64,000 nucleotides of DNA from Siphonodentalium dalli (GCA_032622095.1 CP136062.1:225882578-225946577), one strand, 5' to 3'. Shown: positions 42,001-43,790, counted from the stretch's first letter. Notes: generated from the sequence alone by a model not told the origin. A program made the numbers and translations.

Positions 42001-43563
42001 TTTTTGAGATCTAAATTTTGTTTTGTATTTAACTTTTTTTTTTCAAGTGACAAAATTTTATGTCCACACATTTGAATGTTTTATTCTGAAATGGCCAGAA
42101 AACCGCTTTTTGAGATTTAAATTATATATGGATATTTTCTTATTTTTTCAGATTCCGTGTATGAGATTCCTCTCACAGATTTTGTGAGAGATAACGGTTT
42201 GAAGGATGTTGAGCTATCATTCCCTGATGTGAGTCTTACATAATCACTGTCCTTTAAAGGCACATTTCATTTTCGATTCACCGATTATTATTTTAATTGT
42301 GCATGATATACGGTTTTAATAATAATATATGACATAAAATATGATTAAAATAGTATAATTCATCACCATTTAGAATGTCCATGTCTCAGAAGGTGCCCAT
42401 AGAATAATAGAAATTAGCTGAAATCATAGAAACATTTCCCCCGTCTCGCTCCCAGAATGCAAACTAAGATATAGAGTTATTCCCCTTCCATTGAAAATAG
42501 ACTTTTCAGTACAATCTAGATTGTTCACATTTTATTACACCAGATAAGTTGTTAATGCAATGTTTCAGAGCTTCCTCTTTCAAATGGTATATCATATGGC
42601 TTATATAAATATTACATGCAAAATGTTGCCATTCCAATTGATACATGGAAGTTTCGATAATAAATGAGAATTTGTTCACGCTTACTGAATTAAGAACATT
42701 AGTTTCTGAGCGATCAGTAACTTGGAATTATCATTCATATGTTTCCTAGTTAATATAGCACTAGCATTTGATTGAAATTCAGGCAATTTTCCTCATATCT
42801 AATTGATATCATGACAACTTCCAATTTTAAATGAATGTGACACAGGATTCGACAGGAACTATTTTGCTAACTATATGATGTAGTTCTACTATGGTTATAA
42901 ACTTTTAACAGACGAAATTACATTTGAACATTTACACCCAAAGTAGAAATTTATACCCACAGTAGGAAGCTGTATACCCACAGTAGGGTGTAAAGATGAA
43001 ATTTACAGAATAGGTGTTATACACACAACGGACTAGGCAATTATGGTATAAATATATATACACCAGTACCAGTAATCGTATATGGTCAAATGTACAATTT
43101 CGGAGGAAGTGCATTTTGCTGTTATATAATGGTGGATGCATTATGTGTCAACATTCGAACCCGTTGCATGTTCAGACTGATGACTTTTGCATTTGAACTC
43201 TCTTGATTTCTTCAAAATGTATTTGGTAATGATAGAAAGTTGATTAAGTTATTGTCGTCAGTTTATTTGCCATTAATCCTGTGAGATTTTGAAATATACA
43301 TCTCTAAATGTTTACTAAATTTCATGGTAATGTTGTACTGAATCTAAATGTTTATTATATTTCAGGGTAATGTTGTATTGAATGCAGATCTGGCCGACGC
43401 GAGTTCAACTGACATCAAAGAAATGAGAATCTCCAACAGAGCGTACTCCAACAAAATCGTTATCGGAGATCGACTCGAGAAATCGGTCCAAACCTGCGGG
43501 ACCACGCAGATATTTCTAAGTGCAATACTTTATGTTGTGATGGTTTTCACAAGGTTTTTATGA
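8964..43563 (+). CDS. BPI/LBP/CETP-family lipid-binding protein, 12 exons visible, 5' end outside the window, GPI-like C-terminus
   Basis: Twelve exons join in phase (132, 77, 155, 61, 98, 171, 153, 68, 34, 67, 77 and 198 nt) to give 429 residues and a TGA stop. BPI-family proteins bind amphipathic lipids such as bacterial LPS with a two-barrel fold. Supporting features are Cys83 and Cys123, 40 residues apart like the conserved Cys135-Cys175 of human BPI; a following helix-like segment ending 'EQYFTI'; a 'LNYGLVE' motif matching BPI's 'INYGLV'; and a C-terminal block with 'IPL..FV' then 'LKDVELSFPDGNVVLNADL', where BPI ends its second barrel. BPI is about 480 residues, so only about 50-60 residues (signal peptide and first strand) should be missing upstream. 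Unusually, the protein ends in about 17 hydrophobic residues after 'CGTTQ', resembling a GPI-attachment signal; secreted BPI lacks this. The family call is firm. Ligand and anchoring are inferred. Confidence 0.88.
9096..9563 (+). repeat. 48-bp minisatellite starting at a splice donor, about 9.75 copies
   Basis: The unit begins GTGAGTACATGTATTG in copy 1 and TTGAGTACAT(T/G)TATTG in later copies, continues 'TATTAAAGGTGGTATATCC', and ends 'TCTCTGCCTATAC'. Copies start every 48 bp (9096, 9144 ... 9528). Because 48 is divisible by 3, long open frames run through it, but they cross the splice donor and carry only the repeat, so no protein is called. Confidence 0.93.
9591..9614. mobile_element. Terminal remnant of a TTAA MITE (P2 family)
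   Basis: 'gaagctccagtcatgaaggg' followed by TTAA matches the right end of the P2 elements (compare 54448-54467, and the inverse of 37357-37390). Only one terminus is recognisable. The bases from 9615 to about 9765 hold nothing I can identify. Confidence 0.5.
9766..11215. repeat. Large-unit tandem repeat, three diverged copies of about 450-580 bp
   Basis: The blocks 'gtccaaacgggt(g/t)aatacggct', 'gtttgatgacgttctgggca', 'caacaagtggttgtggttgg' and 'gaattattgtgtcaaatc' recur in the same order near 9880-10200, 10450-10700 and 10900-11140. The periods are about 581 and 451 bp, and copy 1 carries extra sequence. Short open frames span parts of each copy but are not conserved between copies, so the repeat is judged non-coding. 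It lies in intron 1 of the BPI-like gene. Confidence 0.8.
10034..10077. repeat. 12-bp minisatellite
   Basis: ATCCACCCCTTT is repeated about 3.6 times inside the first copy of the large tandem repeat. It is absent from the other two copies, which helps explain the longer first period. Confidence 0.85.
11693..11758. other. Imperfect inverted repeat (hairpin)
   Basis: The left arm 'gtgtcagttacagttcattc' pairs with the right arm 'gaatgaattgtaactgacaa', with about 20 bases between them. It directly abuts the M1 MITE that begins at 11760. It may be an independent foldback element. The preceding stretch 11216-11692 shows nothing I recognise. Confidence 0.6.
11760..12207 (-). mobile_element. MITE, family M1, copy 1
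   Basis: Non-coding element of about 448 bp with terminal inverted repeats: left 'ttaaagatgcataatccg', right ending 'attgagtacctttaa'. Its interior is the reverse complement of the copy at 25995-26432. Shared blocks include 'gtcagatatttgacaaaccg', 'gactgtggttagcatt' and 'gcatttaaaaaaaatgttg'. It has no coding capacity. Confidence 0.8.
12464..12514. repeat. 17-bp minisatellite, three copies
   Basis: AGCCACCACCCGAAGAA is repeated three times, the first copy imperfect, followed by an A-rich run. It sits in the otherwise unremarkable stretch 12208-12650 between the MITE and the LINE. Confidence 0.8.
13010..13378 (-). pseudogene. LINE ORF2 C-terminal region
   Basis: This is the continuation of the RT after a second frameshift. 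It contains 'RIIDGAGYRSHSTPIF', 'LKLDDLTKMNTLVTMYK' and near its end 'FCTRNIGTTLWNSLDK'. This layout (an 'LKL.dL' block, then 'R.....lWNsL') is usual for the end of CR1/Jockey-type ORF2 proteins. It ends with a stop near 13010. The remaining bases to 12655 are A/T-rich 3' UTR. Confidence 0.75.
13375..14290 (-). pseudogene. LINE reverse transcriptase fragment
   Basis: The fragment is read in two frames. The first (14290 to about 13880) contains 'QYGFRNNRSTSQAI', the RT catalytic block 'FIDLKKAFDTIDHKILL' (motif A) and 'GVPQGCLLGPLT' (usual form GVPQGSVLGPLLF). After a frameshift, the second (13854-13375) contains the catalytic 'FADDTNLF' box (usual YADD) and 'LIAPYLNYCCEIWG', typical of the RT-to-thumb transition in CR1/Jockey-type LINEs. 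In the host this enzyme would copy its own RNA at a nicked target. This copy cannot, because of the frameshift and the missing endonuclease. Confidence 0.9.
14291..14389. repeat. 56-bp tandem repeat, left segment split by the Gypsy insertion
   Basis: About 1.8 copies of a unit containing CACCATTATGGTTGCCATGC, 'acggctc' and 'caggt(a/c)aaaaaggtcagcc'. The same unit continues at 19119-19240 and 19577-19790, so the Gypsy element sits inside what was one array. Confidence 0.85.
14395..14563 (-). repeat. Gypsy 3' LTR
   Basis: 169 bp matching 18941-19118. In element orientation it starts TGTTGTATATGTTTAATGAC and ends CCCCGATATAAAA. It is preceded by a purine-rich tract at 14564-14577. The two LTRs differ by several small indels (for example 'agggtgatat' is present only in the right copy), which indicates an old insertion. 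Confidence 0.88.
14564..14577 (-). promoter_or_regulatory. Polypurine tract of the Gypsy element
   Basis: On the minus strand 'GGCAGGGAAGAGA' lies immediately upstream of the TGTTGT start of the 3' LTR. This is the expected plus-strand primer position for an LTR retrotransposon. Confidence 0.7.
14607..14911 (-). pseudogene. Gypsy integrase C-terminal domain
   Basis: The minus-strand frame reads 'VCVRDYRNNQTKWIPAKI', 'GPLSYKVDIG' and 'WKRHIDQMQI'. This matches the integrase tail of Mag/Gypsy elements (V.VRDYR...KWIPG.I....GP.SY.V...G..W.RH.DQ). It is joined to the catalytic core at 15000-15836 only through frameshifts. Confidence 0.85.
15000..15836 (-). pseudogene. Gypsy integrase zinc-binding and catalytic core, frameshifted
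   Basis: The pieces, from the right, are 'ELSVHEGCILWCNRVVLPTS' (linker), 'VWWPNIDHSIEVVCKSCVSC' (the end of the HHCC zinc-binding region), then 'RLHIDFAGPFLGSMFLLVID' (first catalytic Asp). After frameshifts come 'VSDNASNFCS' (second Asp) and 'HPRTNNQAERFVQTF' (catalytic Glu), so the D,D,E triad can be read but not in one frame. The enzyme would insert element cDNA into the chromosome. This copy is broken. A 20-bp quadruplication lies just before the 'RLHIDFAGPF' block. Confidence 0.88.
15461..15540. repeat. 20-bp tandem quadruplication inside the integrase
   Basis: CCAGGGATTCCTTGGCCACT is repeated four times exactly. In the integrase frame it expands the family motif 'HPWEWP..PW.RLHIDFAGPF'. 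The three extra copies add 60 bp, so the reading frame is kept across the expansion. Confidence 0.95.
16395..17010 (-). pseudogene. Gypsy RNase H and linker
   Basis: 'FRSFLGLINYYHRFIENMS' (end of RT) is followed by 'LACDASSYGIGAVISQ', 'RPISYASRSLTKAEKSYSQ' and 'KEALSLYWGVKKYHAYL', the usual RNase H order with its Asp and Glu. An in-frame TAG follows 'YHAYL', after which 'GRKFTLVTDYKPLT' and 'GNADALSP' continue the domain towards 16395. RNase H removes the RNA template during reverse transcription. The stop disables this copy. The bases from 15837 to 16394 carry only weak integrase-linker similarity. Confidence 0.88.
17007..17948 (-). pseudogene. Gypsy protease end and reverse transcriptase
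   Basis: A 313-residue open frame. It begins in the protease/RT linker ('FGRDWLQQFRLDW') and carries the RT blocks 'IRVCGDFKVKINPV', 'YPLPKIEDIFASLSGG', 'FSKIDLNRAFTQM' (motif A Asp), 'TINTPKGLYRWNRLAY' and 'CVCDDMIISG' at the position of the usual YIDD box, ending 'CAFFKKRISYCGHEID'. The Tyr-Ile of YIDD is replaced while both Asp remain, and 'GVASAPAIFQ' has become 'VCSSSPAIWQ'; both changes suggest decay. The upstream protease ('RQFPSIELKSTNVVLKTF') is in another frame at about 17940-18060. Confidence 0.92.
18051..18934 (-). pseudogene. Gypsy Gag-like protein, frameshifted near its start
   Basis: The frame contains 'ASLLSLIGPQTYRLMKSLL' and two zinc knuckles, C-X2-C-X3-H-X4-C ('CYSCTGAHFANKC') and C-X2-C-X4-H-X4-C ('CRVCIIKGHPDFAC'), followed by a basic stretch. 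Upstream, 'FDESL' and 'ETWETYTERLEQYFIANGV' are in different frames, so a frameshift sits near 18885. Gag packages element RNA into particles, and the knuckles bind nucleic acid. The ATG lies just after the LTR and primer-binding site. Confidence 0.85.
18928..18940 (-). promoter_or_regulatory. Gypsy primer-binding site candidate
   Basis: Immediately downstream of the 5' LTR the minus strand reads CTGGCGACGATGG. This is the position where tRNA priming of minus-strand synthesis occurs in LTR elements. The matching tRNA was not identified. Confidence 0.55.
18941..19118 (-). repeat. Gypsy 5' LTR
   Basis: 178 bp homologous to 14395-14563. Shared blocks include 'gatgattagatcggtattac', 'gatatttattcatagatcaa' and 'ggatccggagacggactgct'. 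It lies next to the second copy of the target duplication, CATAT, at 19119-19123. Confidence 0.88.
19119..19240. repeat. 56-bp tandem repeat, middle segment
   Basis: About two copies of the CACCATTATGGTTGCCATGC unit continue immediately after the Gypsy element, as 'catatgcggctcccc' and onward. Together with 14291-14389 they give the pre-insertion sequence. The following stretch 19241-19576 contains no repeat or coding family I recognise. Confidence 0.85.
19577..19790. repeat. 56-bp tandem repeat, right segment, four copies
   Basis: 'attatggttgccat' recurs at 19583, 19639, 19695 and 19751, exactly 56 bp apart, each followed by 'cggct' and 'caggt..aaaa..gtcag'. The open frame through it is repeat-derived. 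Confidence 0.9.
19954..20030 (+). CDS. BPI-like gene, exon 2
   Basis: The acceptor 'ttgatatttcag' and donor 'gtaagtcaat' bound a 77-nt exon. One base completes the codon begun in exon 1 (ac+a, Thr), then 25 codons including 'EADVNVAITAVRYVFTM', and one base (g) is left over. It continues the first barrel. The last 16 bases of the exon and the donor are duplicated downstream in a 53-bp tandem repeat. Confidence 0.85.
20015..20120. repeat. 53-bp tandem duplication spanning a splice donor
   Basis: Two near-identical copies (20015-20067, 20068-20120) each contain 'ttcacaatgcaaccag' followed by 'gtaagtcaattagctgatat'. They differ at one base (gttttta[g/a]ctgc). The second copy therefore provides a complete alternative donor at 20084. 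Its use would add 53 nt and read into an in-frame TGA. Confidence 0.92.
20150..20460 (-). other. Possible 3' tail of a LINE, otherwise unidentified
   Basis: The block starts 'aacaaactcaagtgatttta' and contains 'tttattt' followed by A/T-rich sequence with 'ttacaat'. This resembles the 3' end of the LINE at 12655-12720 (TTTGAGTT, TTTATT, ACAAT). No coding similarity is attached to it. The match is by eye only. Confidence 0.25.
20835..21790. repeat. GC-rich 70-bp minisatellite, diverged
   Basis: The core is 'ccgcattctggttcatacc', 'ggaccggcatgc' and 'aacagtctgtcgtcactg'. Copies lie exactly 70 bp apart at 21191, 21261, 21331, 21401 and 21471, with more diverged copies on both sides (from 20840; to 21790). 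It is related to the 69-bp array at 22046-22718. Open frames in several frames follow from the repeat. Confidence 0.88.
20909..20957. repeat. (GA)n-rich microsatellite
   Basis: A purine-rich run of GAGA/GGGA/AAAGAGA type. It creates the serine/leucine-rich and arginine/glutamate-rich open frames seen on either strand, which are not genes. Confidence 0.85.
21795..21893. repeat. CGAAT-rich simple repeat
   Basis: Runs of 'cgaatatcgaatcgaat' with internal palindromes (ATTCGAAT, GAATTC). It separates the 70- and 69-bp minisatellite blocks. Confidence 0.85.
22046..22718. repeat. 69-bp minisatellite, about 10 copies
   Basis: The unit contains 'ggcaacccaggacaccagca', 'ttctgtctcgcaccagcatg' and 'ccaacagtctgtcgtcaccg'. 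'ggcaaccc' recurs at 22081, 22150, 22219 and so on, every 69 bp. Copies are nearly identical, with CAGTCTG/CAGGCTG variants. As 69 is divisible by 3, several long frames are open on both strands. None has a start context, codon bias or flanking splice logic, so no protein is called. Right of it, 22719-23090 shows nothing recognisable. Confidence 0.93.
23097..23636. repeat. Tandem pair of about 264-bp units
   Basis: Two diverged copies start 'aagcaacccagg' (23097) and 'aggcaacccag' (23361). They share 'aatcgc', 'gattcggcatgccgtgaa' (second copy 'gattcggcatgccatgaa') and 'accagcagtcag'. The ends resemble units of the 69/70-bp minisatellite. Confidence 0.7.
23652..24332. mobile_element. Terminal-inverted-repeat element with foldback ends
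   Basis: The left end 'gaggatctctaatgagtcgc' and right end 'gcgactgattagagattatc' are imperfect inverted repeats that enclose about 640 bp without coding. Interior blocks such as 'gaggctcaaatcgcatttag' recur as a hairpin at 52480-52630. It is probably a non-autonomous DNA transposon. Confidence 0.5.
24438..24592 (+). CDS. BPI-like gene, exon 3
   Basis: The acceptor 'gaacttgttgcag' and donor 'gtatgtgaat' bound a 155-nt exon. Two bases complete the split codon (g+gt, Gly), then 51 codons end in phase 0. It holds 'VVTDCSVDF', whose Cys (residue 83) is the first of the conserved BPI pair, and 'LIIELLLNQVIQSERQILL', matching the amphipathic helix of BPI that follows it. Confidence 0.9.
24651..25885 (+). 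mobile_element. MITE, family M3, copy a, interrupted by a P1 element
   Basis: The outer pieces 24651-24709 and 25438-25885 join to match the copy at 42254-42610 ('gatata.....ttttaataa', 'gattaaaat', 'aattcatcaccattt', 'gtctcagaa'). It ends in 'gggcctttaa'. The P1 element 24710-25437 lies at its TTAA. The distal part contains a 55-bp duplication with 'ggcatatattttatataatg' at about 25755-25868. Confidence 0.75.
24710..25437 (+). mobile_element. TTAA foldback MITE, family P1, long composite copy
   Basis: It is bounded by TTAACCCTTTACC and GGTAAAGGGTTAA and contains two copies, in inverse order, of the hairpin with arm 'ccaatgcattctcttatata'. Between them lies a module with 'gcatgcttaagcatacc' and 'catgcccctaagg' that otherwise belongs to the P3 elements at 39270-39730 and 49992-50367. 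The termini therefore belong to one family and the interior to another. There is no coding. Confidence 0.85.
25995..26432 (+). mobile_element. MITE, family M1, copy 2
   Basis: 438 bp with terminal inverted repeats TTAAAGGTACTCAATCCGAT and ATCGGATTGAGTACCTTTAA, 20 of 20 bases matching, and no ORF. It is the best-preserved of three copies (others at 11760-12207 and 36952-37330). Confidence 0.92.
26626..26686 (+). CDS. BPI-like gene, exon 4
   Basis: The acceptor 'attttattttccag' and donor 'gtatgttt' bound 61 nt: 20 codons in phase 0 plus one base (g). It encodes 'YCPRMKTELARKTEQYFTIA'. Its Cys (residue 123) is 40 residues after Cys83, the same spacing as the disulfide-forming pair of BPI. Confidence 0.9.
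26803..26925. repeat. 40-bp minisatellite with palindromic core, three copies
   Basis: The unit contains CCAGACCATACCATGGTATG and 'gtacaca'. ACCATACCATGGTATGGT in the middle copy is a perfect palindrome. A further half unit occurs near 27398 ('taccatggtatgg'). Confidence 0.8.
26960..27245. repeat. Direct repeat of about 140 bp, two diverged copies
   Basis: 'catg.t..gata.ctcaaaca' and 'atcggaacc' recur at about 26976-27022 and 27125-27172, each followed by 'gagtttctca' and 'atacagat.gagttt'. It is part of a dispersed non-coding repeat. The remaining intron sequence to 27640 shows nothing else recognisable. Confidence 0.6.
27648..27904. mobile_element. TTAA MITE, family P4
   Basis: 257 bp between TTAACTATTTCTATACTAAAT and ATTTAGTATAGAAAGGGTTAA. 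Its right-hand 68 bp ('ctactcattgatgggtattt') is the reverse complement of one unit of the 34505-36737 satellite, which makes it the likely progenitor form. Confidence 0.8.
27999..28206. mobile_element. Palindromic foldback MITE, family H, copy 1
   Basis: The whole 208 bp is a near-perfect palindrome, TA-CAGTAATGCCCTAA...TTAGAGCATTACTG-TA, with arms containing 'ttaaccacagcataattatg' and a centre near 'ctgagagctttccg'. Flanking TA dinucleotides suggest a Tc1/mariner-type target. Confidence 0.9.
28249..28346 (+). CDS. BPI-like gene, exon 5
   Basis: The acceptor 'ttcttatttgcag' and donor 'gtttgtat' bound 98 nt: two bases complete the split codon (g+ag, Glu), then 32 codons. It includes 'LKLNYGLVEIMI', which corresponds to the 'INYGLV' motif at the end of the first barrel in BPI. 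Confidence 0.9.
28400..28619. mobile_element. Palindromic foldback MITE, family H, copy 2
   Basis: 220-bp palindrome TA-CAGTAATGCCCTAAATAATC to GGGGCATTACTG-TA, starting only 54 bp after exon 5. Arms match copy 1. After it, 28620-29048 shows nothing else recognisable. Confidence 0.9.
29049..29697. mobile_element. Terminal-inverted-repeat element, about 650 bp
   Basis: The left end 'aggggtactgtac' and right end 'gtacagtacccctttaa' are inverted repeats bounding non-coding sequence. It is probably a MITE of a separate family. No second copy lies in the window. Confidence 0.5.
29750..29802 (-). mobile_element. P4-type terminal remnant
   Basis: 'atatttagtatagaaaagg' followed by TTAA, preceded by a diverged 'attatctaacatttc', matches one inverted unit of the P4 satellite. 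It is a solo end, 39 bp before exon 6. Confidence 0.6.
29842..30012 (+). CDS. BPI-like gene, exon 6
   Basis: The acceptor 'tatttttgcag' and donor 'gttaaata' bound 171 nt, 57 codons in phase 0. 'VQIIITQPIISRFLQN' aligns with the start of the second barrel of BPI, where the family has an 'L.ISD.. ..S' pattern. The donor is a weak GTTAAA type. It is accepted because the phase fits both neighbours and the next triplets give a stop. Confidence 0.85.
30677..30937. repeat. 130-bp tandem repeat, two copies
   Basis: 'tttcgacgaaatttgatacc', 'gacgggtcaaatcgt' and 'gaccttcaaaatggtcaatt' occur twice, 130 bp apart. The upstream block 30130-30600 ('gaaaacggctggaccgatt') resembles a dispersed invertebrate repeat but I cannot name it. 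Confidence 0.75.
30991..31378. mobile_element. TTAA foldback MITE, family P1
   Basis: TTAACCCTTTACCCAACA to TGTTGGGTAAAGGGTTAA, 388 bp. It contains two internal hairpins, each with arms CCAATGCATTCTCTTATATA(TGCGAG), in opposite order (tcgaccataggtcgc versus gcgacctatggtcga loops). The left arm has an extra block of about 120 bp ('cttcaacagcctaaaatatc', 'acaaatatggatatcattgg'). Confidence 0.92.
31438..31590 (+). CDS. BPI-like gene, exon 7
   Basis: The acceptor 'gattactgcag' and donor 'gtgagtac' bound 153 nt, 51 codons in phase 0. 'SITMTARVELMKSGTEHRV' is a beta-strand pattern consistent with the second barrel. The exon lies 59 bp after the P1 element. Confidence 0.87.
31725..31865. repeat. 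Degenerate ACCGGTAC-rich repeat
   Basis: Interspersed 'gtaccggt', 'gccggt' and 'accggcacc' motifs. They generate the valine/glycine-rich minus-strand frames. The repeat is non-coding. Confidence 0.6.
31968..32428. repeat. Degenerate repeat rich in 'gcacattttg' and 'gccaaaa', MITE-like right end
   Basis: Multiple 'cacattttg(t/g)c' and 'cgtgccaaaa' motifs, ending 'gtggccctattagtattcca'. This matches the right terminus of the inverted-repeat element at 53695-53911. It is a probable relative with an expanded interior. Confidence 0.5.
32487..32554 (+). CDS. BPI-like gene, exon 8
   Basis: The acceptor 'ccttattttccag' and donor 'gtaagtat' bound 68 nt: 22 codons plus two bases (gt). It encodes 'KLQRYFRIKYSAQKIEFIV'. 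The phase matches the next exon. The intron beyond (32555-33243) shows only A/T-rich sequence with no identified repeat. Confidence 0.85.
33244..33785 (-). mobile_element. MITE, family M3, copy b
   Basis: Reverse orientation to copy a. It starts 'ttaaaggcacacacccagat', carries two copies of 'cattatataaaatatatgcc', then 'ccattgaaaatatat' and 'tttcaaatggtgatgaatta', and ends 'aggcctttaa'. The terminal TTAA is shared with the adjacent P1 element. Confidence 0.75.
33782..34145 (-). mobile_element. TTAA foldback MITE, family P1, reversed
   Basis: TTAACCCTTTACCCAACAGAA to TTGGGTAAAGGGTTAA. The long-arm block ('gatattttaggctgttga') lies on the right, so the element is inverted relative to 30991-31378. 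The second hairpin has lost most of its left arm. It ends 88 bp before exon 9. Confidence 0.88.
34234..34267 (+). CDS. BPI-like gene, exon 9 (34 nt)
   Basis: The acceptor 'ctctgcatttcag' and donor 'gtacgttt' bound 34 nt: one base completes the codon (gt+a, Val), then 11 codons 'MDQVLDKSQEE'. It is very short, but it is needed to keep phase between exon 8 (phase 2 end) and exon 10 (phase 0 start). Confidence 0.75.
34505..36737. repeat. 68-bp satellite derived from the P4 MITE end, about 33 copies
   Basis: The unit is TTTAACCCTTTCTATACTAA, then 'agcatcattgatgagtag', 'ttatcccataggaaatg', 'ttcagataataag'. Subtypes (AACCCTGTCCATAC/AATACTC versus AACCCTTTCTATAC/AGCATC) recur in blocks. The unit equals the terminal 68 bp of the P4 MITEs, and the right flank (36738-36900: 'gaataatagacccttccaat') matches the interior of the P4 copy at 38111-38341. 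It occupies part of the 7.25-kb intron 9. Confidence 0.93.
36738..36900. mobile_element. P4-MITE interior flanking the 68-bp satellite
   Basis: 'gaataatagacccttccaat' followed by 'atatattttttaaatgg' parallels 'gaataatagactgttccaat' and 'gtatacttttgtaactgaatgg' at 38261-38310. The satellite therefore appears to be one P4 element with an expanded end. Confidence 0.6.
36952..37330 (+). mobile_element. MITE, family M1, copy 3
   Basis: TTAAAGGTACACAATCCGAT to ATCGGATTGTGCATCTTTAA, 379 bp with internal deletions relative to 25995-26432. It contains a short (CAA)n run absent from the other copies. Confidence 0.85.
37357..37600. mobile_element. TTAA foldback MITE, family P2
   Basis: TTAACCCTTCCATGACTGGAGC to CTCCGTCATGGAAGGGTTAA, 244 bp. 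It has two hairpins using the 'gcattctcttatatatgcgag' arm and GGGAGCC/GGCTCCC-type loops. The termini differ from P1 but the hairpin module is shared. Confidence 0.88.
37627..37780. mobile_element. TTAA foldback MITE, family P3, short palindromic copy
   Basis: TTAACCCTTTCAGTGCCAAG to CTTGGCACTGAAAGGGTTAA, 154 bp. It is almost entirely palindromic (arms 'tccgatttttgtatcaaccc', 'atatttccttgatca'). It is separated from the P2 copy by 26 bp that repeat the sequence left of P2. Confidence 0.9.
38111..38341. mobile_element. TTAA MITE, family P4
   Basis: TTAACCATTTCTATACTAAATGG to CCATTTAGTATAGAAATGGTAA. The right TTAA has mutated to GTAA. The interior contains 'gaataatagactgttccaat'. It is a single-unit relative of the 68-bp satellite. 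37781-38110 and 38342-38609 show nothing recognisable. Confidence 0.75.
38610..38699. mobile_element. P3 MITE, right half only
   Basis: 'gatcaaggaattatgggttg' to 'ggcactgaaaggg' and TTAA match the right arm of 37627-37780. The left arm is missing. Confidence 0.8.
38811..39060 (+). mobile_element. Probable tRNA-derived SINE
   Basis: The head is tRNA-like: 'gtggccgtgtggtattgac' (D-arm/A-box region), a GC-rich anticodon and variable-arm segment with 'tcgcaaggcgcgctcgcc', and GGGTTCGTATCCC at 38878-38890, a T-arm that fits the pol III B box with one mismatch. Then comes a tail of about 170 bp ('gctcgccaatgtttcggagg'). It lacks a proper acceptor stem and CCA context, so it is not a working tRNA gene. 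Confidence 0.5.
39270..39730. mobile_element. TTAA foldback MITE, family P3, long copy
   Basis: TTAACCCTTTCAGTGCCACG to CCTGGCACTCAAAGGGTTAA, 461 bp. It contains 'ggccgatctcatcggccc', 'gcatgcttaagcatac'-type palindromes and one P1-type hairpin (39610-39685). 39061-39269 holds nothing recognisable. Confidence 0.85.
39734..40032. repeat. 51-bp minisatellite, six copies
   Basis: CTATCGCTTCCTATAACAAG, then 'tttatatagtttcctgtgta' and 'taaagatggt', recur every 51 bp from 39734. The array starts 4 bp after the P3 element. The 117-codon minus-strand frame is a consequence of the period. 40033-40368 shows nothing further. Confidence 0.93.
40369..40476. mobile_element. Family H MITE, internally deleted
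   Basis: TA-CAGTAATGCCCTAATTAATC, half of the left arm to 'gtcggaaatatggcttgtcg', then directly ATTAATTAGGGCATTACTG-TA, 108 bp. The right arm has collapsed onto the centre. Confidence 0.85.
40790..40880. mobile_element. Solo P1-type hairpin
   Basis: 'ttaggccaatgcattctctt' to 'aagagaatgcattggcacagg' followed by TTAA. This is one hairpin and the right-hand TTAA, without the CCCTTTACCC terminus; the left part is lost. Confidence 0.75.
41046..41447. mobile_element. 400-bp foldback element with nested inverted repeats
   Basis: The outer arms 'tctgtcatttgcagaatgag' and 'ctcattctgcaaatgacaga' are inverted. Inside, each half (41061-41153, 41346-41433) is itself a palindrome GCAGAATGAGGTC...GACCTCATTCTGC. 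'ttaggcctca' and 'tgaggcctaa' continue the outer symmetry. A related half-arm lies near 44068-44110. Confidence 0.85.
41519..41585 (+). CDS. BPI-like gene, exon 10
   Basis: The acceptor 'aatttgtttccag' and donor 'gtatatac' bound 67 nt: 22 codons in phase 0 ('VDDQKLCRLITEYGQGVIKS') plus one base (g). A family H MITE begins at the TA only five bases inside the downstream intron. Confidence 0.85.
41591..41740. mobile_element. Family H MITE, right end degraded, abutting a splice donor
   Basis: TACAGTAATGCCCTAATTAATT starts at intron position +6. The palindrome is recognisable to 'ggcaacaagccatatatcc', and the right terminus is missing. 41741-42151 holds only poly-C tracts (41890-41932) and A/T-rich sequence. 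Confidence 0.85.
42152..42228 (+). CDS. BPI-like gene, exon 11
   Basis: The acceptor 'ttattttttcag' and donor 'gtgagtct' bound 77 nt: two bases complete a codon (g+at, Asp), then 25 codons including 'EIPLTDFVRDNGLKDVELSF'. This is the C-terminal BPI pattern (G.PLP.......V.L). Confidence 0.9.
42254..42610 (+). mobile_element. MITE, family M3, copy c
   Basis: Starts 'ttaaaggcacatttc' 25 bp after exon 11. It carries the uninterrupted 'gatatacggttttaataata' that corresponds to the site occupied by a P1 element in copy a. The right end is diverged near 42610. 42611-43365 shows no other identified element. Confidence 0.75.
43366..43563 (+). CDS. BPI-like gene, terminal exon with stop and GPI-like tail
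   Basis: The acceptor 'tattatatttcag' precedes 65 codons and TGA at 43561-43563. It begins 'GNVVLNADLADASS', the end of the BPI fold, then a polar spacer, then 'CGTTQ' and a hydrophobic run of about 17 residues rich in Ile, Leu, Val and Phe at the extreme C-terminus. A short hydrophobic tail with no following charged cytosolic segment favours GPI anchoring over a transmembrane helix. Confidence 0.87.
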   Translation, partial: GNVVLNADLADASSTDIKEMRISNRAYSNKIVIGDRLEKSVQTCGTTQIFLSAILYVVMVFTRFL

Positions 43564-43639
43564 GAAGTGTGATATTAGCCAGGTTTAGATGAGATAACTT
43601 CTAACTATCATATCGCAAAAAATCCAATCATGCATATAG

Positions 43640-43790
43640 TGTCACAAATGATTCCAGCGGAGCATTTTCTGCATTGTCGGCATCAAAACATAGTTAGTAA
43701 CCGAATCATTTGTAATGCTCTATTTTTATCAAGCTTTCGGCCCTATCTGGACCTTCCTCAGGACAATATCAAATGTTAAAACACAATCAC
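43640..43790 (-). other. Possible Penelope-like element remnant with hammerhead-like motif
   Basis: The minus strand reads GTCCTGAGGAAGGTCC...GGGCCGAAAGCTTGAT. This resembles the CTGATGA...GAAA core of hammerhead motifs found in Penelope-like element terminal repeats, with G for T in the first block. 'caaatgattc' and 'gaatcatttg' flank it as an inverted pair. No reverse transcriptase is visible. The match is by eye. Confidence 0.3.
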
